Source of the DNA: Harmonia axyridis
Taxonomy: Eukaryota > Arthropoda > Insecta > Coleoptera > Coccinellidae
Direction of reading: 5' to 3'
DNA: 64,000 nt
NCBI RefSeq assembly: GCF_914767665.1
Contig: NC_059502.1
Span: 8,742,001-8,806,000 of the forward strand
The notes under the pieces were generated by a model. That model was not told the DNA's origin and searched no databases. It saw only the letters and a program-made list of their open reading frames with translations. The position numbers and the translations under genes are program-made. Positions 47,118 to 59,847 of this stretch are shown in pieces (within the stretch, counting starts at the first letter, position 1; each line of letters starts with the position of its first letter).

Positions 47118-47569
47118 GAGAGAGATTACCATCGCGTGGTTTTTTGAGTATCAGTCAAACTTTGGTACCCATTCATTTGCCTTCTGGCGTTCCTGCGATG
47201 ACCAAACTCTGTATGATGTACGAAGTTGTACATTAACTTCATTTTCTTTCTTTTTTCGAAGCGAATAAGTAGAGGGCAGCACTGTACGACGACTTTCACG
47301 AAATTATTGCTTTTCCTCTTTTGTAATGATTTTTGGTAGATTTTTTTTCACAAATATTTCAAAAATATATCAGTGCTTTTTACAAAATACATGTCATCTA
47401 TTTTTTTGTAAAAAACGTAAAGTTGAATATATTTACTTTCTCCCATGTAGATTATTGTTTGAAGAAATTATGTGAAAACCCTATAAAAATGGGCGATTTG
47501 TAAGAAGGAATATCTCTCATTTCGGTTCGAACTGAGCTTCCAAGTGGTGAGGTTCCCTCTTAAAAGTAC
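47118..47569. mobile_element. MITE family R, copy 2
   Basis: It is colinear with 25903-26362 over about 450 bp, with a 35-bp insertion near 47230. The right end TTCCCTCTTAAAAGTA is intact and the left end (GAGAGAGATTACCATCGCG) diverged. It is non-coding. Confidence 0.8.
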
Positions 47570-47850
47570 ATCTCTAGCGCAAAAGCGCTCATATGTGTCA
47601 TGCCGTCCAATTAAGACGTAAAATTTGAGTAAAGCTTACAAAACCTTCCATTGGGTATTTTGCATTGAACATATTGAACAACAAAATTCAACAAAATACA
47701 CTGATTTTGGTTCGTGTTTATCATAAAACCAGAGTAAACGACGAAAAAGAATTCTTCTTTTTTTTTATTGCCTCTTCTAGTGCTCTTTTTTGGGTGGTAT
47801 CGACTGAATTTTGGACATTTATCTCTGTCCAGTCAATAATAACAACAAAA
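47570..47850. other. No recognisable feature
   Basis: AT-rich DNA between two MITEs. Confidence 0.4.
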
Positions 47851-48112
47851 TATGGAGGGTAGAAGGAAGGAGAATAATCTTTCCGTTTCAAAATTGTTGA
47901 CCTGAATTGGTGGCGCTAGTGTAGCTAGAGGGTGAATTTCATAAGAAACGTCAAGAAATAGTGATAAAGCAAGAACTAAATAAGTATGTTCGCCTGTTTG
48001 GGTTGGTTATCCTTTAGCTACACCAGTCAGTACCATCAATTTAGATCACTTCAATGGACTTTTTTTCAATAGTTCTACCATAAAGGATATTTTCATATTT
48101 CTACCCTCCATA
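47851..48112. mobile_element. MITE with TATGGAGGGTAGAA ends
   Basis: The left tip is TATGGAGGGTAGAAGG. The right tip, reversed, is TATGGAGGGTAGAAAT. Inner parts also pair (AATTGGTGGCGCTAGTGTAG against the reverse of CTACACCAGTCAGTACCATC). The element is 262 bp including a possible TA at each tip, and is non-coding. Confidence 0.82.
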
Positions 48113-49756
48113 CTTCAAAGAAACACGAGGTAGGATTATCATAGACATAGAATATACTACTTAGGTCTATGAGTTATACTAGAAAATGACGCAATTCGCT
48201 CTCATTGATATTTTAGATACTAGCTGATTGTTGTATTCTATGCTTTTATTTCATGGAACATCTTATTAATTTCAGTATTTAAATTGAAACAGAATCAATT
48301 TTCAGAAGTCGAAGACCCAAAAAAATTACCTCTATAACTCGATGTAAGTAGTTGATTCAAAATCCGCCATACAAGTCTCCACGTGTTGGTGAATGAATCA
48401 TATTCAATGGTGCAATAAAAGCACAATTCAGATTTCAAAAGGCTGTAAGAAATACATCTTCAGTTTTCATCCCGACTCTCCTAAGACTCTGCAGAGTCCT
48501 AAGAATGATATTCTCCTACATTCTTGCACTAATTTGTCAGGAGTAAATCACTTGAAAAAAAAAGTTGCCTAAGAACAAACAAATAATGACACTTCGAATC
48601 AACTCATTGGACGTTTTGGTGTCTTAATCACACTCTTAAAATTTTCAGAATTTGTCAATTGACATTTGTCAACACTTAAAGACGTTGATTCATTTTGAAA
48701 TGTTCTAATTTCAATTCATTCTTCAGTGAATTCCTCCAAATATCTATGATCTACTCCTACTTTAGAGAATAAAAATCACTTAGATAGATATTATTGAATA
48801 GAATATGTTTAGCTATTGATTTTCTAAAATTAAATTCGAAATTGTTAGCAAATAACCCAGGGTTCAAACTCTGTACCATAATATTCATCGAAATAAAGTT
48901 CCATACGAATTGACATATTCCTCGAGACAGTATTAATCATTGTGCAAAATTTGCAGTATTTCTCCACACATTTTAAGTCACGTTCCTCAAACCTAAACAC
49001 ATCAGTTTTCCCATAAAAATAAAACAAACAGAATCAACGACACATATTTGTTGATATACCTGGAAGGAATCCCTATTTAATGTTTTTATCGAGAAAAAAT
49101 TATTTACACGGATTTCATATACGTCTCGGAGATTGCGATGGGCAAACAAAATTATCTAGGTATTATTCCTATAAGCCAAATAAATAATAATAGCCGAAAC
49201 TGCGTTGTTTGACGTCTCAGTTTGCAACTCATGTCATTTCAAAATGGGACAAGATGCGATATCAAGAATTATCGGGATGAGAGAGAAAGTCCAAGGGATT
49301 AATATAAATGCGGTGTTGTTGACTGGAAATCGTCCTTGGGATCTTGATACCTACTGGGAGATTATTTGGTTGCTATGGAAATTCAGATGTTTGTGTTGTG
49401 ATGGAAAGCAGAGGTCAACTTGTTACTTTTTAACGTACACTAATTTTCGCTGTGAAAATTAGTTGAAATATGATATGACGATATAATATTCGTGATTTTT
49501 TATTATTGCGATTTTTTTTAAGTTACTCTGCTTGAATATTCTATGGTTATTGTAGAGTGATAGAGCTTGATATCATTATTATAAATCTGCACAAAAATTT
49601 TGACTCTGGCGGATCTATTTTGTCATTTTATTTTTATTTTGTCAACAAATATTATTGCAAGAATATGGACATATGAGGTATTCATTTTTCAATACTCTTC
49701 TTGCATTTTCTATGATCGTGATGACGCTATTCACACAATATTCAAAAAGGTTACAT
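48113..49756. other. No recognisable feature
   Basis: AT-rich. The plus frame 49205-49462 (85 codons) is unassigned. Confidence 0.4.
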
Positions 49757-50095
49757 ACAGGTCCTTATACAAAATGGTCCAACGAAAACTTAACATCTCG
49801 ATTTTCCGACTTTATGAAAATGTGGAAAATCGCTCGGACGATCAATTTTTGATTAGAGAGGAAACAACTTTTCTTCCCCATAACTTCAACCCCCTAATGG
49901 GGGTGAGCACAACCCCTTGATTTTGGAAAGGGATGAGGGGTGTTGTGATAAATAATTTTGAAGATCGTATCGAGTACTTGACAGGTCCGAGCATTTTCCA
50001 CATTTTCATTGCACCACATTTTCATTGCAAAGCCAGAAAATCTAAGTTTTAAAATTTCGTTGGACCTCCTTGTATACACACAAAATCTCAACCTG
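49757..50095. mobile_element. Inverted-repeat element with CCCCCTAATGGGGG centre
   Basis: The left arm carries GGTCCAACGAAAACTTAA, GATTTTCCGACTTT and TGAAAATGTGGAAAATCGCT plus CGGAC. The right arm is its reverse complement with a partial duplication of TGAAAATGTGG. The centre holds ACCCCCTAATGGGGGT. It is about 340 bp and non-coding; open frames at 49600-49920 and 49894-50091 are by-products. Confidence 0.78.
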
Positions 50096-50625
50096 ATCTG
50101 ACAGTAATCACGGAAATATTAGGTATCTCAACTCTGTCGGAAGTTGGTTATGAAATGAACATAATTTTTTGCACCTAGCTTTATATTGTCGATCTACATT
50201 CAAATACACATTTTCATTACGATTGAATCTGGCAGTTTAACAGAATAATAAAATGGATATATTTATTATTTCTTGAATAAGAAACGTCATTTATGTTTCC
50301 AAACATTTTAGTTCTAAAATCTTCTCATTTTATTCAAAATCAAGAATATGAACAGTTATCAGCATTCTTCTTTTCAGATAGATTTTTCGGCCTGAAACAG
50401 AAAAGATACGACACAAAAAATCATTTTGTAAGGAAAGGTATACTCCAAGCTTTTTAAGAACTGATTTTGGCTTTCAGTGCATTGTTGGAAATATTCAAAA
50501 CAAGTGCAGCAACTCATGGTTCCTTCCTCGATTCGTCAAAATTTTGCCATAATAAAGCCGCATTCAATGAATCAATCATGAAGATTGCAGATCTTTTCCC
50601 TAATTCTCTAAACATACTGAAAAAC
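50096..50625. other. No recognisable feature
   Basis: AT-rich DNA flanking the hAT-type MITE. The plus frame 50467-50724 runs into that MITE and looks like chance. Confidence 0.4.
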
Positions 50626-50834
50626 CAGTGGCGACGCCATCTTTCAGGGGTGGCCAAGGGGGGAGCGGGATTTTTTTTGGGGGGCCGAAGTAAAGCGAAA
50701 CTTTATAGTTTCGCTTTACCCTAAAATTTGTCTTATCTTATAATCTTTTAGCCTTAGTATGACAAATTTTAGGAGGGGTCAGCAGAATCTTAGGCGGAAG
50801 GGGGGGTCTGACACTCCCCCTAGCGTCGCCACTG
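50626..50834. mobile_element. hAT-type MITE, 209 bp
   Basis: The perfect 12-bp terminal inverted repeats are CAGTGGCGACGC and GCGTCGCCACTG. The flanks TGAAAAAC (50618-50625) and TTAAAAAC (50835-50842) agree at 7 of 8 positions, the 8-bp target duplication expected of hAT insertions. The interior contains AAAGCGAAACTTTATAGTTT as part of a hairpin, plus G-runs. It is non-coding. Confidence 0.9.
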
Positions 50835-50842
50835 TTAAAAAC

Positions 50843-51263
50843 TAACATTTTCATAGAGATAAGTACCCAAACATTGCAATCCTCAAAATAGTCCTTGAAA
50901 TGACCTACGAAATCGCATTTCAAGTTCAACCCAAGGTCAAATTGTTCTACTTCCTTTTTAACAGTTCGCAACATGTTCCAAACACCACTTAAACCTCAGG
51001 AGAACCATCCTCAAACCCAGAATCGTCAATTTTCCCCATCAGATGACCCTTGAAACTACCGCGTTTGGAGTTAACGTCCGTGTCCTTCTCGTGACCTTCA
51101 ATACCTCGAATTACTCACGAAGCGTCATCAGTTGATCACGGCAGGAGAAATAATATACAGGCCTTCAAAGAACAATTACCGTGAAGCGAAATAGCCAATT
51201 TCTCAAATTGCCGCGGGTTCGTCTCCTCGCCTTGCGTTGATGTCTCCGCGCCACCTCCCATTT
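50843..51263. other. GC-richer patch at about 51000-51250
   Basis: CpG-containing sequence (for example GAAACTACCGCGTTTGGAG) without a long frame. Possibly regulatory; nothing specific is recognised. Confidence 0.3.
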
Positions 51264-51412
51264 ATACAGGGTGTCTCCAAGTATTTTCACACCTACCCAT
51301 CATTCCAACACTTTTCGACACGACGAAAAACTGTGAAGATGGAAGTTGTGACGTTACATGTTCCATCTATCAACACTTAAATTAATCTTTTTCCAATGGG
51401 ACACCCTATATA
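51264..51412. mobile_element. Small MITE with ACAGGGTGTC ends
   Basis: ATACAGGGTGTCTCCAAG on the left and, reversed, ATATAGGGTGTCCCATTGG on the right form imperfect terminal repeats around about 115 bp, with TA at each tip. Confidence 0.6.
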
Positions 51413-53142
51413 TTAACAAATCTCTAAAGATACATCTTGTTCCCCTTCATCTTAAACGGTTCTTAACTTATTTAGCTCAGAATATTGAATCAAAATTATG
51501 TTAAAATTTGAATTGCCATTGACATAATAGAATGCCATATTAGAAGTGACATTTCTTCAATTTGAATGTATATGGAAATGTTAGCAAACAATTTTGAAAA
51601 CTGGAAAAATTCAACGAAACCCCTAGTCCGATGCTGCCTTACCATTTATCCAACGGTGGCATTCGATATCCGAACGTAATCTAAAAATATCAAATTTCCA
51701 GCTCTTATCGGGAGTTATCGTGCTCAAAATTGAGATCCATCGACATTAATAGGAAACGATGCGATTTCAAAATATTATTCGTCCAGCTACATACTGCGAC
51801 ATCTGTAAGAAGTAGCACGAAACACATGAACATCGATCCTGTACTCGTCGTGGTACAGGCAACACTAAATACAGTTCACATTAGCCTCCTAGCGGCAGCT
51901 TGGTGAACCTTTAGAAGCACCCGTGTGCAACTTTCAATACATGTGTAGAGATCTACAGGTTGCATAATGTCGTTTCGTGTTGGAGTAGGCAACCCACAAT
52001 ACAGCGAGGTGTCATTGAGGATAGCCTACATTCAGGCGTTCTTTCATTTCATAAGAAATACTGTATTATGAAAGCGACGTATTTATGTGTAGTATTGGTG
52101 GTACCAAATTGATCGTTAGAATTAATGGTGAACGAAAAAACCTAATCGAAAACCTTGAATTTAATCATAAGTAATTATAGAATTAGTTTGATGTGAGATG
52201 TAATTAGAAAGTATCTGATGCGATTGAGGTATCCATCTTCGTATTATTTATAGATTAAATACCTATATTTAAAAAGAAAATTGAGGAAAAGGACATACAT
52301 ACTTTGAAAAATACTGCAAACTCTACAGAATATTCCAATTCATTACTAGTGATCTTAGACATCTTAGTGATTGAAAAATAATTCTTTTAATCTCAATTTT
52401 GAATATTTCAAATTAATTAGTCTCTTGATCAACTGGGAGGATTTAGATGATAGTTAACTATTTTTATATCAGATTTTTTGTGGGAAGCTAATTTAGGTGC
52501 GCATATTTCCATATTTGCAGTATCTAATTTTCTTCCAATTATTCAAAATAATTTTTTTCTTGGACATCAACAAGTTCTTACATCGACTGATATTTATCTT
52601 AATTCACTCAAGCTATCGAATCGTTCTCCTTGAAACGAGAAAAATCCCAAGAAATACTGCAAGTAATCTCTACGAACTGGAAAAAAAATATCGAAGCCTC
52701 TCGGCCGTGATATTTATTACTTCTCAAAGCGAGAACACCTTTTATGATTGCCACACGATAATAACACCGATTAGCATATTGCAGAATGTCAGCGTTATCG
52801 TAGACCCTTAGTCAATGCAAATCAGCATTTCAATTCGAAGAAAGATCGATTACAGACAGCAGACGGTCTGGTGTTTTTTTAAGGATGGTACTTCTGCATA
52901 AGTGACACTTATGTCTGCACTCTGGATACTAGTTTAAAAAAACTTTGATTGGTCCATCAAACGTTTCTGGTTGACGAGGTATCAAATAAAGGGGTGTTCA
53001 ATAGGAATGATACTCATTGAGATCTCTCTGTCTTTTTTTCTCTTTTTATAACTACGAATCTTTATTTTAAGTATGATTTCTAAAATCCTGAAGAGGTTTT
53101 CAATTTAGAACTGTTTGGATCAACCAGTAGTTGTTGTTTATA
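51413..53142. other. No recognisable feature
   Basis: AT-rich sequence with a 104-codon plus frame (52497-52811) of no known motif. Confidence 0.4.
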
Positions 53143-53199
53143 TAAATTCTACTTCATTCGACAACATAGTCACCTTCAAGAGTGATACGTTTACTACTG
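53143..53199 (-). mobile_element. Mariner 3' end relic
   Basis: The minus strand reads KRITLEGDYVVE-stop, the conserved mariner C-terminus. The relic is cut off by MITE K copy 2. Confidence 0.65.
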
Positions 53200-53787
53200 A
53201 GAGTAATAAACATAGATAGAGGGAGCTAATGTCATTTCCAGTTAGCAAATTTTTTCCCCAACATGAACTATCAAATTTGACATGAAGCGCTCGGAAATTA
53301 AAACATATCAGTGATTCGATATTTCACTCAATTCGCGAGTTTCTCCACAAAGAACGCACTTCTTATGTCCCATAGTGAATCAAAGTTTCATATTAACACA
53401 AAATATATTGAAATAAATACCTAAATATATCAAAAATTCAGAAAACAAACTTCAAGCGCGCCAAACGACGTGAAACAACCGATGACACTAGGAGAGCAAA
53501 AGTTACCAAACCTTGGATTTCAGCAGGTAGATACAGAAAATAATGGATATTCTGCTTAATATAAATTCGACAATTAGGAAAAATATCGGATTCCAAATAT
53601 TCAAATTTGCATATTCAATCGGAAATTACTCAAATAAATATATATCATTCAATATGTATAATATACATTCATAACGATATAGTGAAATTCAGGATTTGAA
53701 AATATATCACAGTCCAACAACGTAATCTAAAAATGTTGGGGACATGTAAAAATTGCATATACTTCCTCTATCTATGTTTATTACTCT
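53200..53787 (-). mobile_element. MITE family K, copy 2 (inverted)
   Basis: The element runs from GAGTAATAAACATAGATAGA to TCTATCTATGTTTATTACTC and is the reverse complement of copy 1 along its length, 587 bp. It lies between fragments of two unrelated transposases. Confidence 0.88.
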
Positions 53788-54050
53788 ATGGTCTAATTTG
53801 AATCTGACCGAAGATGTGCATTTTTACCGAAGAATTGTGTTTAGTGATGAAGCTCATTTCTGGTTAAATGATTTCGTTAACAAGCAAAATTACCATATAT
53901 GGAACAAAGACGATCCTGAAGACATTAACGAATCATCATTACCTACATCCATTAAAATTGACTGTTTAGTTTAGACGCTGGCGACATCATCAGTCCCCAG
54001 AGCGCTATCGAGCCATGCTGACTGATTTTTTATTTCCAAATTCAAAGTAG
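53788..54050 (+). pseudogene. Fragment of a diverged DDD mariner-like transposase
   Basis: HFYRRIVFSDEAHFWLNDF is followed by VNKQNYHIWNKDDPED, a region of deletion and frameshift, then ERYRAMLTDFLFP. The first-Asp block resembles copies A-D but keeps residues upstream of it that those copies have lost, and the sequence is clearly more diverged. Both ends are missing. Confidence 0.78.
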
Positions 54051-54759
54051 ATGAAAAAAGTTCCTCAATTTTCCTTAAAATTTAATTTAATGACAAGAAA
54101 AGGTTTTTATCGGAAATAGTGAACGTATTCTTGTATTACAGGAACGGACTTCAAAATCTGCCATCTACCAAATTCAATTACCCAACCTACCAATTCAAGA
54201 CCAAAGATACCAAATCAAGATCATAGCCTTACTCCATTTATTCCATTTTTGGAAGGCTGGCCAGACAACGAGTCGATAAGAGGCCATAAATTAATAAACG
54301 CGGTCGAAAACAAAACATTAGACGGTTTCAGCGGCACAGTAGTGGGTGTGTTCGCGATCTAGAGGCAGTGCGTCGCATTGTCTCGCAGGACAATGGAACG
54401 TTGCTGCCACATTGTTGGGTGTCCCTAAAATTATTCACGCTTCGAGGCACTTTCTTACCTTCATGGTACGTTTTTATCGGGTAACGTCTTGAGACGGTGA
54501 AGTTGTTGGGTAAATGTTGCCTTACGCGCGATTCGAACGACGAAAGACTTTTATACAGGGTGAACGATTAACAATTACAATATTTTTATTCACAGTCTGC
54601 ACTGGTGCGACTGCCGACCGTTAGATGTCACTTTTATGTTTACGGTATTAAAGTGACTCAATAAAACACAGTGGTGACAATTCGTTCAAATTGAGCCTAA
54701 AAATGGCGAACCATATTGCTTTACCATATAACTTAAGAATACAATAATCGAGTCATTGG
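54051..54759. other. GC-richer patch at about 54270-54540
   Basis: CpG-bearing sequence with TTAATAAACGCGGTCG and CGCGATCTAGAGGCAG. It has no long frame. ACAGGGTGAACGATTAACAA at 54556 is a transposon-end-like word without a visible partner. Confidence 0.3.
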
Positions 54760-55195
54760 GTAATAAACATAGATAGAGGAAGTATACGCAATTTTTACAA
54801 TTCCCCAACATGGTTAGATTACGTTGTGATATATTTTCAAATCCACAATTTTATTATATCATTATGTATGTATATTATATTGAATGAAATATATTTATTT
54901 CAGTGATTCCCGATTGAATATGCATATATGAATATTTGGAATCCGATATTTTTCCTAATTGTCGTATTTATAATAAGCAGAATATTTATTATTTTCTGTA
55001 TCTTCCTTCTGAAATCCTAGGTTTGGCAACTTTTGCTCTTCTAGTGTCATCGGTTGTTTCAAGTCGTTTGACGCGCTTGAAGTTTGTTTTCTGAATTACT
55101 GATATATTTATCTATTTATTTCAATATATTTTGAGTCAATATGAAACAATGATTCTCTATGGGACATAAAAACTGCGTTCTTTGTGGAGAAACTC
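54760..55195 (+). mobile_element. MITE family K, copy 3, 3' truncated
   Basis: It starts GTAATAAACATAGATAGAGG and follows copy 1 through AAGTCGTTTGACGCGCTTGA and TTTGTGGAGAAACTC. Similarity ends at about 55195, so the right quarter and terminal repeat are missing. Confidence 0.85.
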
Positions 55196-58100
55196 ATTCT
55201 CGGCTAAATAATTTCAATGTTGTCGAATGAACTAACCGAAAACAATAACATCACAATAAATCTTATGTAGAAACATTTGACGCATGAACGAACGAGTGCT
55301 CAAAAACTCTTGACCATTAAATATCAACCTGAACAGCCATTTTTTTATCAATGCAAAAATGTGAAAATTAAATATTTCGTTCAGGTTTCAAGAATGACTA
55401 TACATTTCGCACAATTCTCATCGTTGTTCTCACTTACTTCAAAGAGACAGAATAATTGACGAATTGAAACCTTTGGCATTGAAAATATTACAATTACTTC
55501 TTGACATGTAATTCTCACAATCATTACGTTCTCGTTAGAACATAAAGTGGTTATCTATCAGAATCAGAAAGTATTCAATTAATGGTTATTACAGGTCAGC
55601 AAAAAAGTCAAGGAAGGAGACAAAGAGATGATCACAAAAAGTTAAATCCATTATTTTCAATAAAAATGAATCGTAAAAGGGTAATAGTTATACAAATGCA
55701 GAAGGCATTTATATTCTTCCACGAGTTCAAAATTCAAAAACGATCCACGATGTGGCATCCTGTGGAACTGAGATATTCCCGCACGATTTTGTTCTACAAG
55801 TTATGGCAGAATGAACGAATTTACCACAGCATTGGAGAGAATAAATTCTAACATTTTCTAAACTATCAGTTTGCTTTCATGAAAAAATAACCTTAACGAA
55901 TGTTAAAAGTTAAGAGAAATAGCAGGTATTGGTCAGTAACTATCTAATTTGTTTTTTTTTGTAATTCATTACAAAAGATTACTGGAAAGAATTAGAATAT
56001 GATACAAGAAGAAATCACTTCCTCCTATTCTATTGTTGAGATCGACACAAATTGTCGAAGTGTTAAAACAACCGAACCATAGAATCGCACAAGTTGTCTT
56101 TCACGATCGAGAGACAAACATAATTAAAAGATTTACGCAACAAGGTATTATTCCGACCAATAATCATGTAACGAATCGAGCTCCTAGCAAGGAAACAATA
56201 AATACAGTGTACGATGACACAATAAATAAAAGTTTCAGTAGCAATTTGTGATCCTGCCTCAATTATAATGATATTACTATGATGTATAATCATATACTAT
56301 ACATTCATAGTCTTTTTTCAGAATTACGTATCGGTATTCGAAGTTTGAGAGGATGTGTACGCTGTTTTTTCGTTCGTTTTATTTATTTGTTCGTGACTTC
56401 GATTATTACCGAAGTGTGTAAATTTTTTTTTGACTTAATTTGATGGAATTTTTCAACTTTCGCAGCTGTTGATTATAAAGTAGTTCCCCGATTTCAAGAC
56501 GAAGCTACGATACCATCGGAATATATAAACTGACTTTATCAACATCCGAGCTGAAGGACCAGATGATGGTTGACAGCTTATAATTATTACCAAACCAAAC
56601 TGGGAACATCCGGCAAATGTTTCGTGAATAAGAAAATCTCAGGTTGATGAATTGGCGCCCATATCCTGTCATCCCTTAAAAAACAGACAGTTATAACCAC
56701 CCTTTTCCTGTGAAAGGATCAAGATGAGGACGATTCTCAATAGATACATGTGTACATGTTTTTCTTTTAGTAAAATTTTGTATAGGTAGCTACGTTAGGC
56801 GATATTAATTTTGTTTAATTAATTTTTGGGAATTCCATTTTATGCATGGGTTAACACGTCATTCAAATTGATAGGAACCGTCATTCATTATTAATATAAA
56901 TTCATCGATTCCCATTTCGAAAATAAGATATCGAACTGAATTCCATACCGAAATGATTACTGTTCACACTTGCATCAGGAAAACCCTCTTCGAATGACAG
57001 CTGACATTTCAAATCGTTTCGTTCGTAATGGACTACCTGTATATGAGATTCGATGTACCCGCAGACCTGATTGTTATGTATTTCTGTTTTCAGTCATCGA
57101 CTTGACAGTTTGGCATGTTAAAATAAACAAATCAGGAATGGTCCATCTTTAAAACAATGCAGTAGTCAGGCGTGTATATCGAATAGAGTTCGTTGTGAGA
57201 TGGTATGCATTGATAAATATGATTTTAATACATTATTGGATCAATGTACCCGAAACTGCAAGAATAATTTTTGTCCAAATCAATTCGCTATAAGTTTCAT
57301 AAAATAAAATGTGCTAATTATTTTAAGAGTGCAAACAGATTTGTTTTGTGTATGAAAATATTTGCAGTAAAATGCTATAAAGATAATGATCAGTTTATAA
57401 CTTGACTTAAATTGATAATGATATTGATGATTTTGCGTTTTGGTAGCCTCTATTTTTGACACTTCAATATGCGAATTGAGACAAATTTGAGATTAATTTG
57501 AGAGGATTTAAACATTTTTTCAAAAGGCCTATTCTATATTCTAGCTAGAGATACAGGGCAATGAACTTATTTATAGAATGTCATTTTCCATAGGTATGCT
57601 TGAAATACGATTCGGCAACAATGCGAATTTTCAAGCTTCAAGCCACCACCAACATCCTGCCTGACTGTGCCATCTTGAGGCAGTTTCATCTTTCACTACC
57701 AAGAAGTTAACGGATTACGATATGTGCTATAGCCAGTCTCACCATAAAAGACCACAAAAAGAGCGTTGGAACGCGGATGGCAACAACGAGTATTCACAAT
57801 TCTTGCTCTCTAGGTTTGATTTACCGGTAAACAGTGAAAAATTCAGAACGTAATTGGTCAGAAAGCATTCTAGACTTTTTCTCTCCACCGAAAAATGGAC
57901 CCTTATATCTTACTTAATTTTCTTCAGATTTTTAAAAGTTATTATCAATTATTTTTTCTATTTTTCATTTGCTAGCGTGAGAAATGTCATCTTGAAAAAA
58001 AAATTTTGAACGAATCATTTTTTTTTCAGAGATTATCAGGTTCTAGAAGTTCATTATTTTTTTCAGGTAAAAGCCATATAACAGCTGAATGTTTTTATCT

Positions 58101-59557
58101 GAGATTAATATCAAATATTTAATTTTGACTCGCATGTACACACTACCCAAAAAAAAATTATGATTTGATAGAGAAAAAATGTTATAGCGATTGAGAAGGT
58201 TGACAGTTTTGTATACCTTAAATAAATCGACTATTGCTACTGTGAAATGTGGATGATCCACGATTCCATAAAAGCGTAAAAATGAGAGCGGATGTCCAAC
58301 GGATGTTTGTGCATAGAAAATGAGGAGTTAAACTCTATACATGGAATACAGGTGGCCATGGACCGGAGACCATGTTAACCCGTTTTCAGTGATGCCAACC
58401 GAGATAAAATTCAGACGAAAAATTTGTATACTCGACTTACAATATGCTCTTCTTTCAGTATCCTAGAATATTTCAACCTTGATGTCGGTTCTAGTAGAAT
58501 TTTGTGTGTCTGGACATACCTGAAACAAAAATCAGAAATCAGTCATTGTCATTTAGAATTTATTTATTAAAGGTATTATGTTATTAAGTTCACAAGTCTA
58601 TTTTGAATAAACAACCGGTGTATTAAAATAATAAATCTAGTAAAAATATCATAGTGAAACCATTGACTAAGTGGAAAGATCATATAACTCAAGTTGATTA
58701 ATTACACTATAGTTAGCATAAAGGATCTTTGTGCACAATATATAACAAAAAACATCAAAAATGAAGACTTTCTGAATGTGAAGCAATAAAACGAAAAACC
58801 AGTTGGGCTAAAATCAAATTAAAGAATCATATAAAAAAAATTGAATAAAATATATAAAGAAAATAAAGTTTAGACAATTCCATAAACATATCTTTGAGTC
58901 AATGAAGAAGACGACAATTCCACAAAAGTTCTTGATTTCAAGTAGGCGCATTTCTCGAATGCTTTTCTCATCTTGTTGATTGACACAAATAGACTCAACA
59001 ATTCGTATCTCAAATGCATTTATCTCGCCCTCATTTATACTGTCCGAGAATATCCATATAAATGCTGATGCGATATCACCTGCTCTGGCATTTTAAATCA
59101 ACATGAATCCTATTAGGAAGCCTGCATGAGAATAATAAACTTTCTTGAAGTCGAAGCGTCTGTCAAACGGATTAAAAGTTACCAGAGAAATAATAATTAA
59201 TCAATTCATAGCCAAGCATGCCTCAACCAAGACGTAATTAAAATCATACACAGCTGCTTAGGTCAGCTCATTCCTTTTGAGTTACTCGACTGTAACTGGG
59301 AGACGAATCTGAATATTGTTTATGTCCAATATTTGCGCATTATTGTTGATTGGAGGGTTCAAAAACTTCGAAATTTCTGATTACGCCTTGTTTTTGATAT
59401 TAGAAACTACGAATGGATAAGTTATACTCTTCGGAATGAGTGAACTCTTCTCAAATTCTTCTCAGTATTCACCAATGAGCACTGGTTTTGATAAACCAAT
59501 TCAACAGTTTATGAATGTTGTTGAAACGTGTATCATTCTGCTTTAGCTGAATTCCTA
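55196..59557. other. Long AT-rich stretch without recognisable features
   Basis: About 4.3 kb. The open frames (55582-55851, 56033-56251 and others up to 89 codons) carry no motif I know. No repeat partner inside the window is evident. Confidence 0.4.
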
Positions 59558-59628
59558 ACCGAGCGTAGTGAGGCTATGAACTATCAGCCGCAGCAATCAA
59601 TCTACTTCTTTGCTGCTGAGTAAAACAA
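59558..59628 (-). mobile_element. Hairpin end fragment of Crypton-like family 1
   Basis: GAGGCTATGAACTATCAGCC, then CAATCTACTTCTTTGCTGCT and GAGTAAAACAAATAAC, match the end of the element at 63340-63411. Only the terminal hairpin region is present. Confidence 0.7.
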
Positions 59629-59635
59629 ATAACTA

Positions 59636-59676
59636 ATGGGTGTTTTTTTTTCGAGGTATATAACTTTATGTTGGCA
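59636..59676 (+). mobile_element. Solo left end of the copies A-D family
   Basis: GGGTGTTTTTTTTTCGAGGT then ATATAACTTTATGTTGGCA, preceded by TA, matches the left terminal repeat of copies A-D and then stops. Copy D begins about 170 bp downstream in the same orientation. Confidence 0.85.
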
Positions 59677-59847
59677 CGTTGTTGGCAAGTTGTTACAATC
59701 AAATTAATAATAAAGCACTAAGTAGGACCATTACATATTACCTAAAATAAGCATATAGCACTGGATACTTAGATCATTCCAATTTTGGTTTTATATTTAT
59801 TAGGTATAGTTGCTCAAACAATAATACTTATTCTCCTCGAAACTATA

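Noticed and set aside
48858..48880. Second tRNA (GGTTCAAACTC word)
   Set aside because: Flanking sequence cannot form acceptor or D stems.
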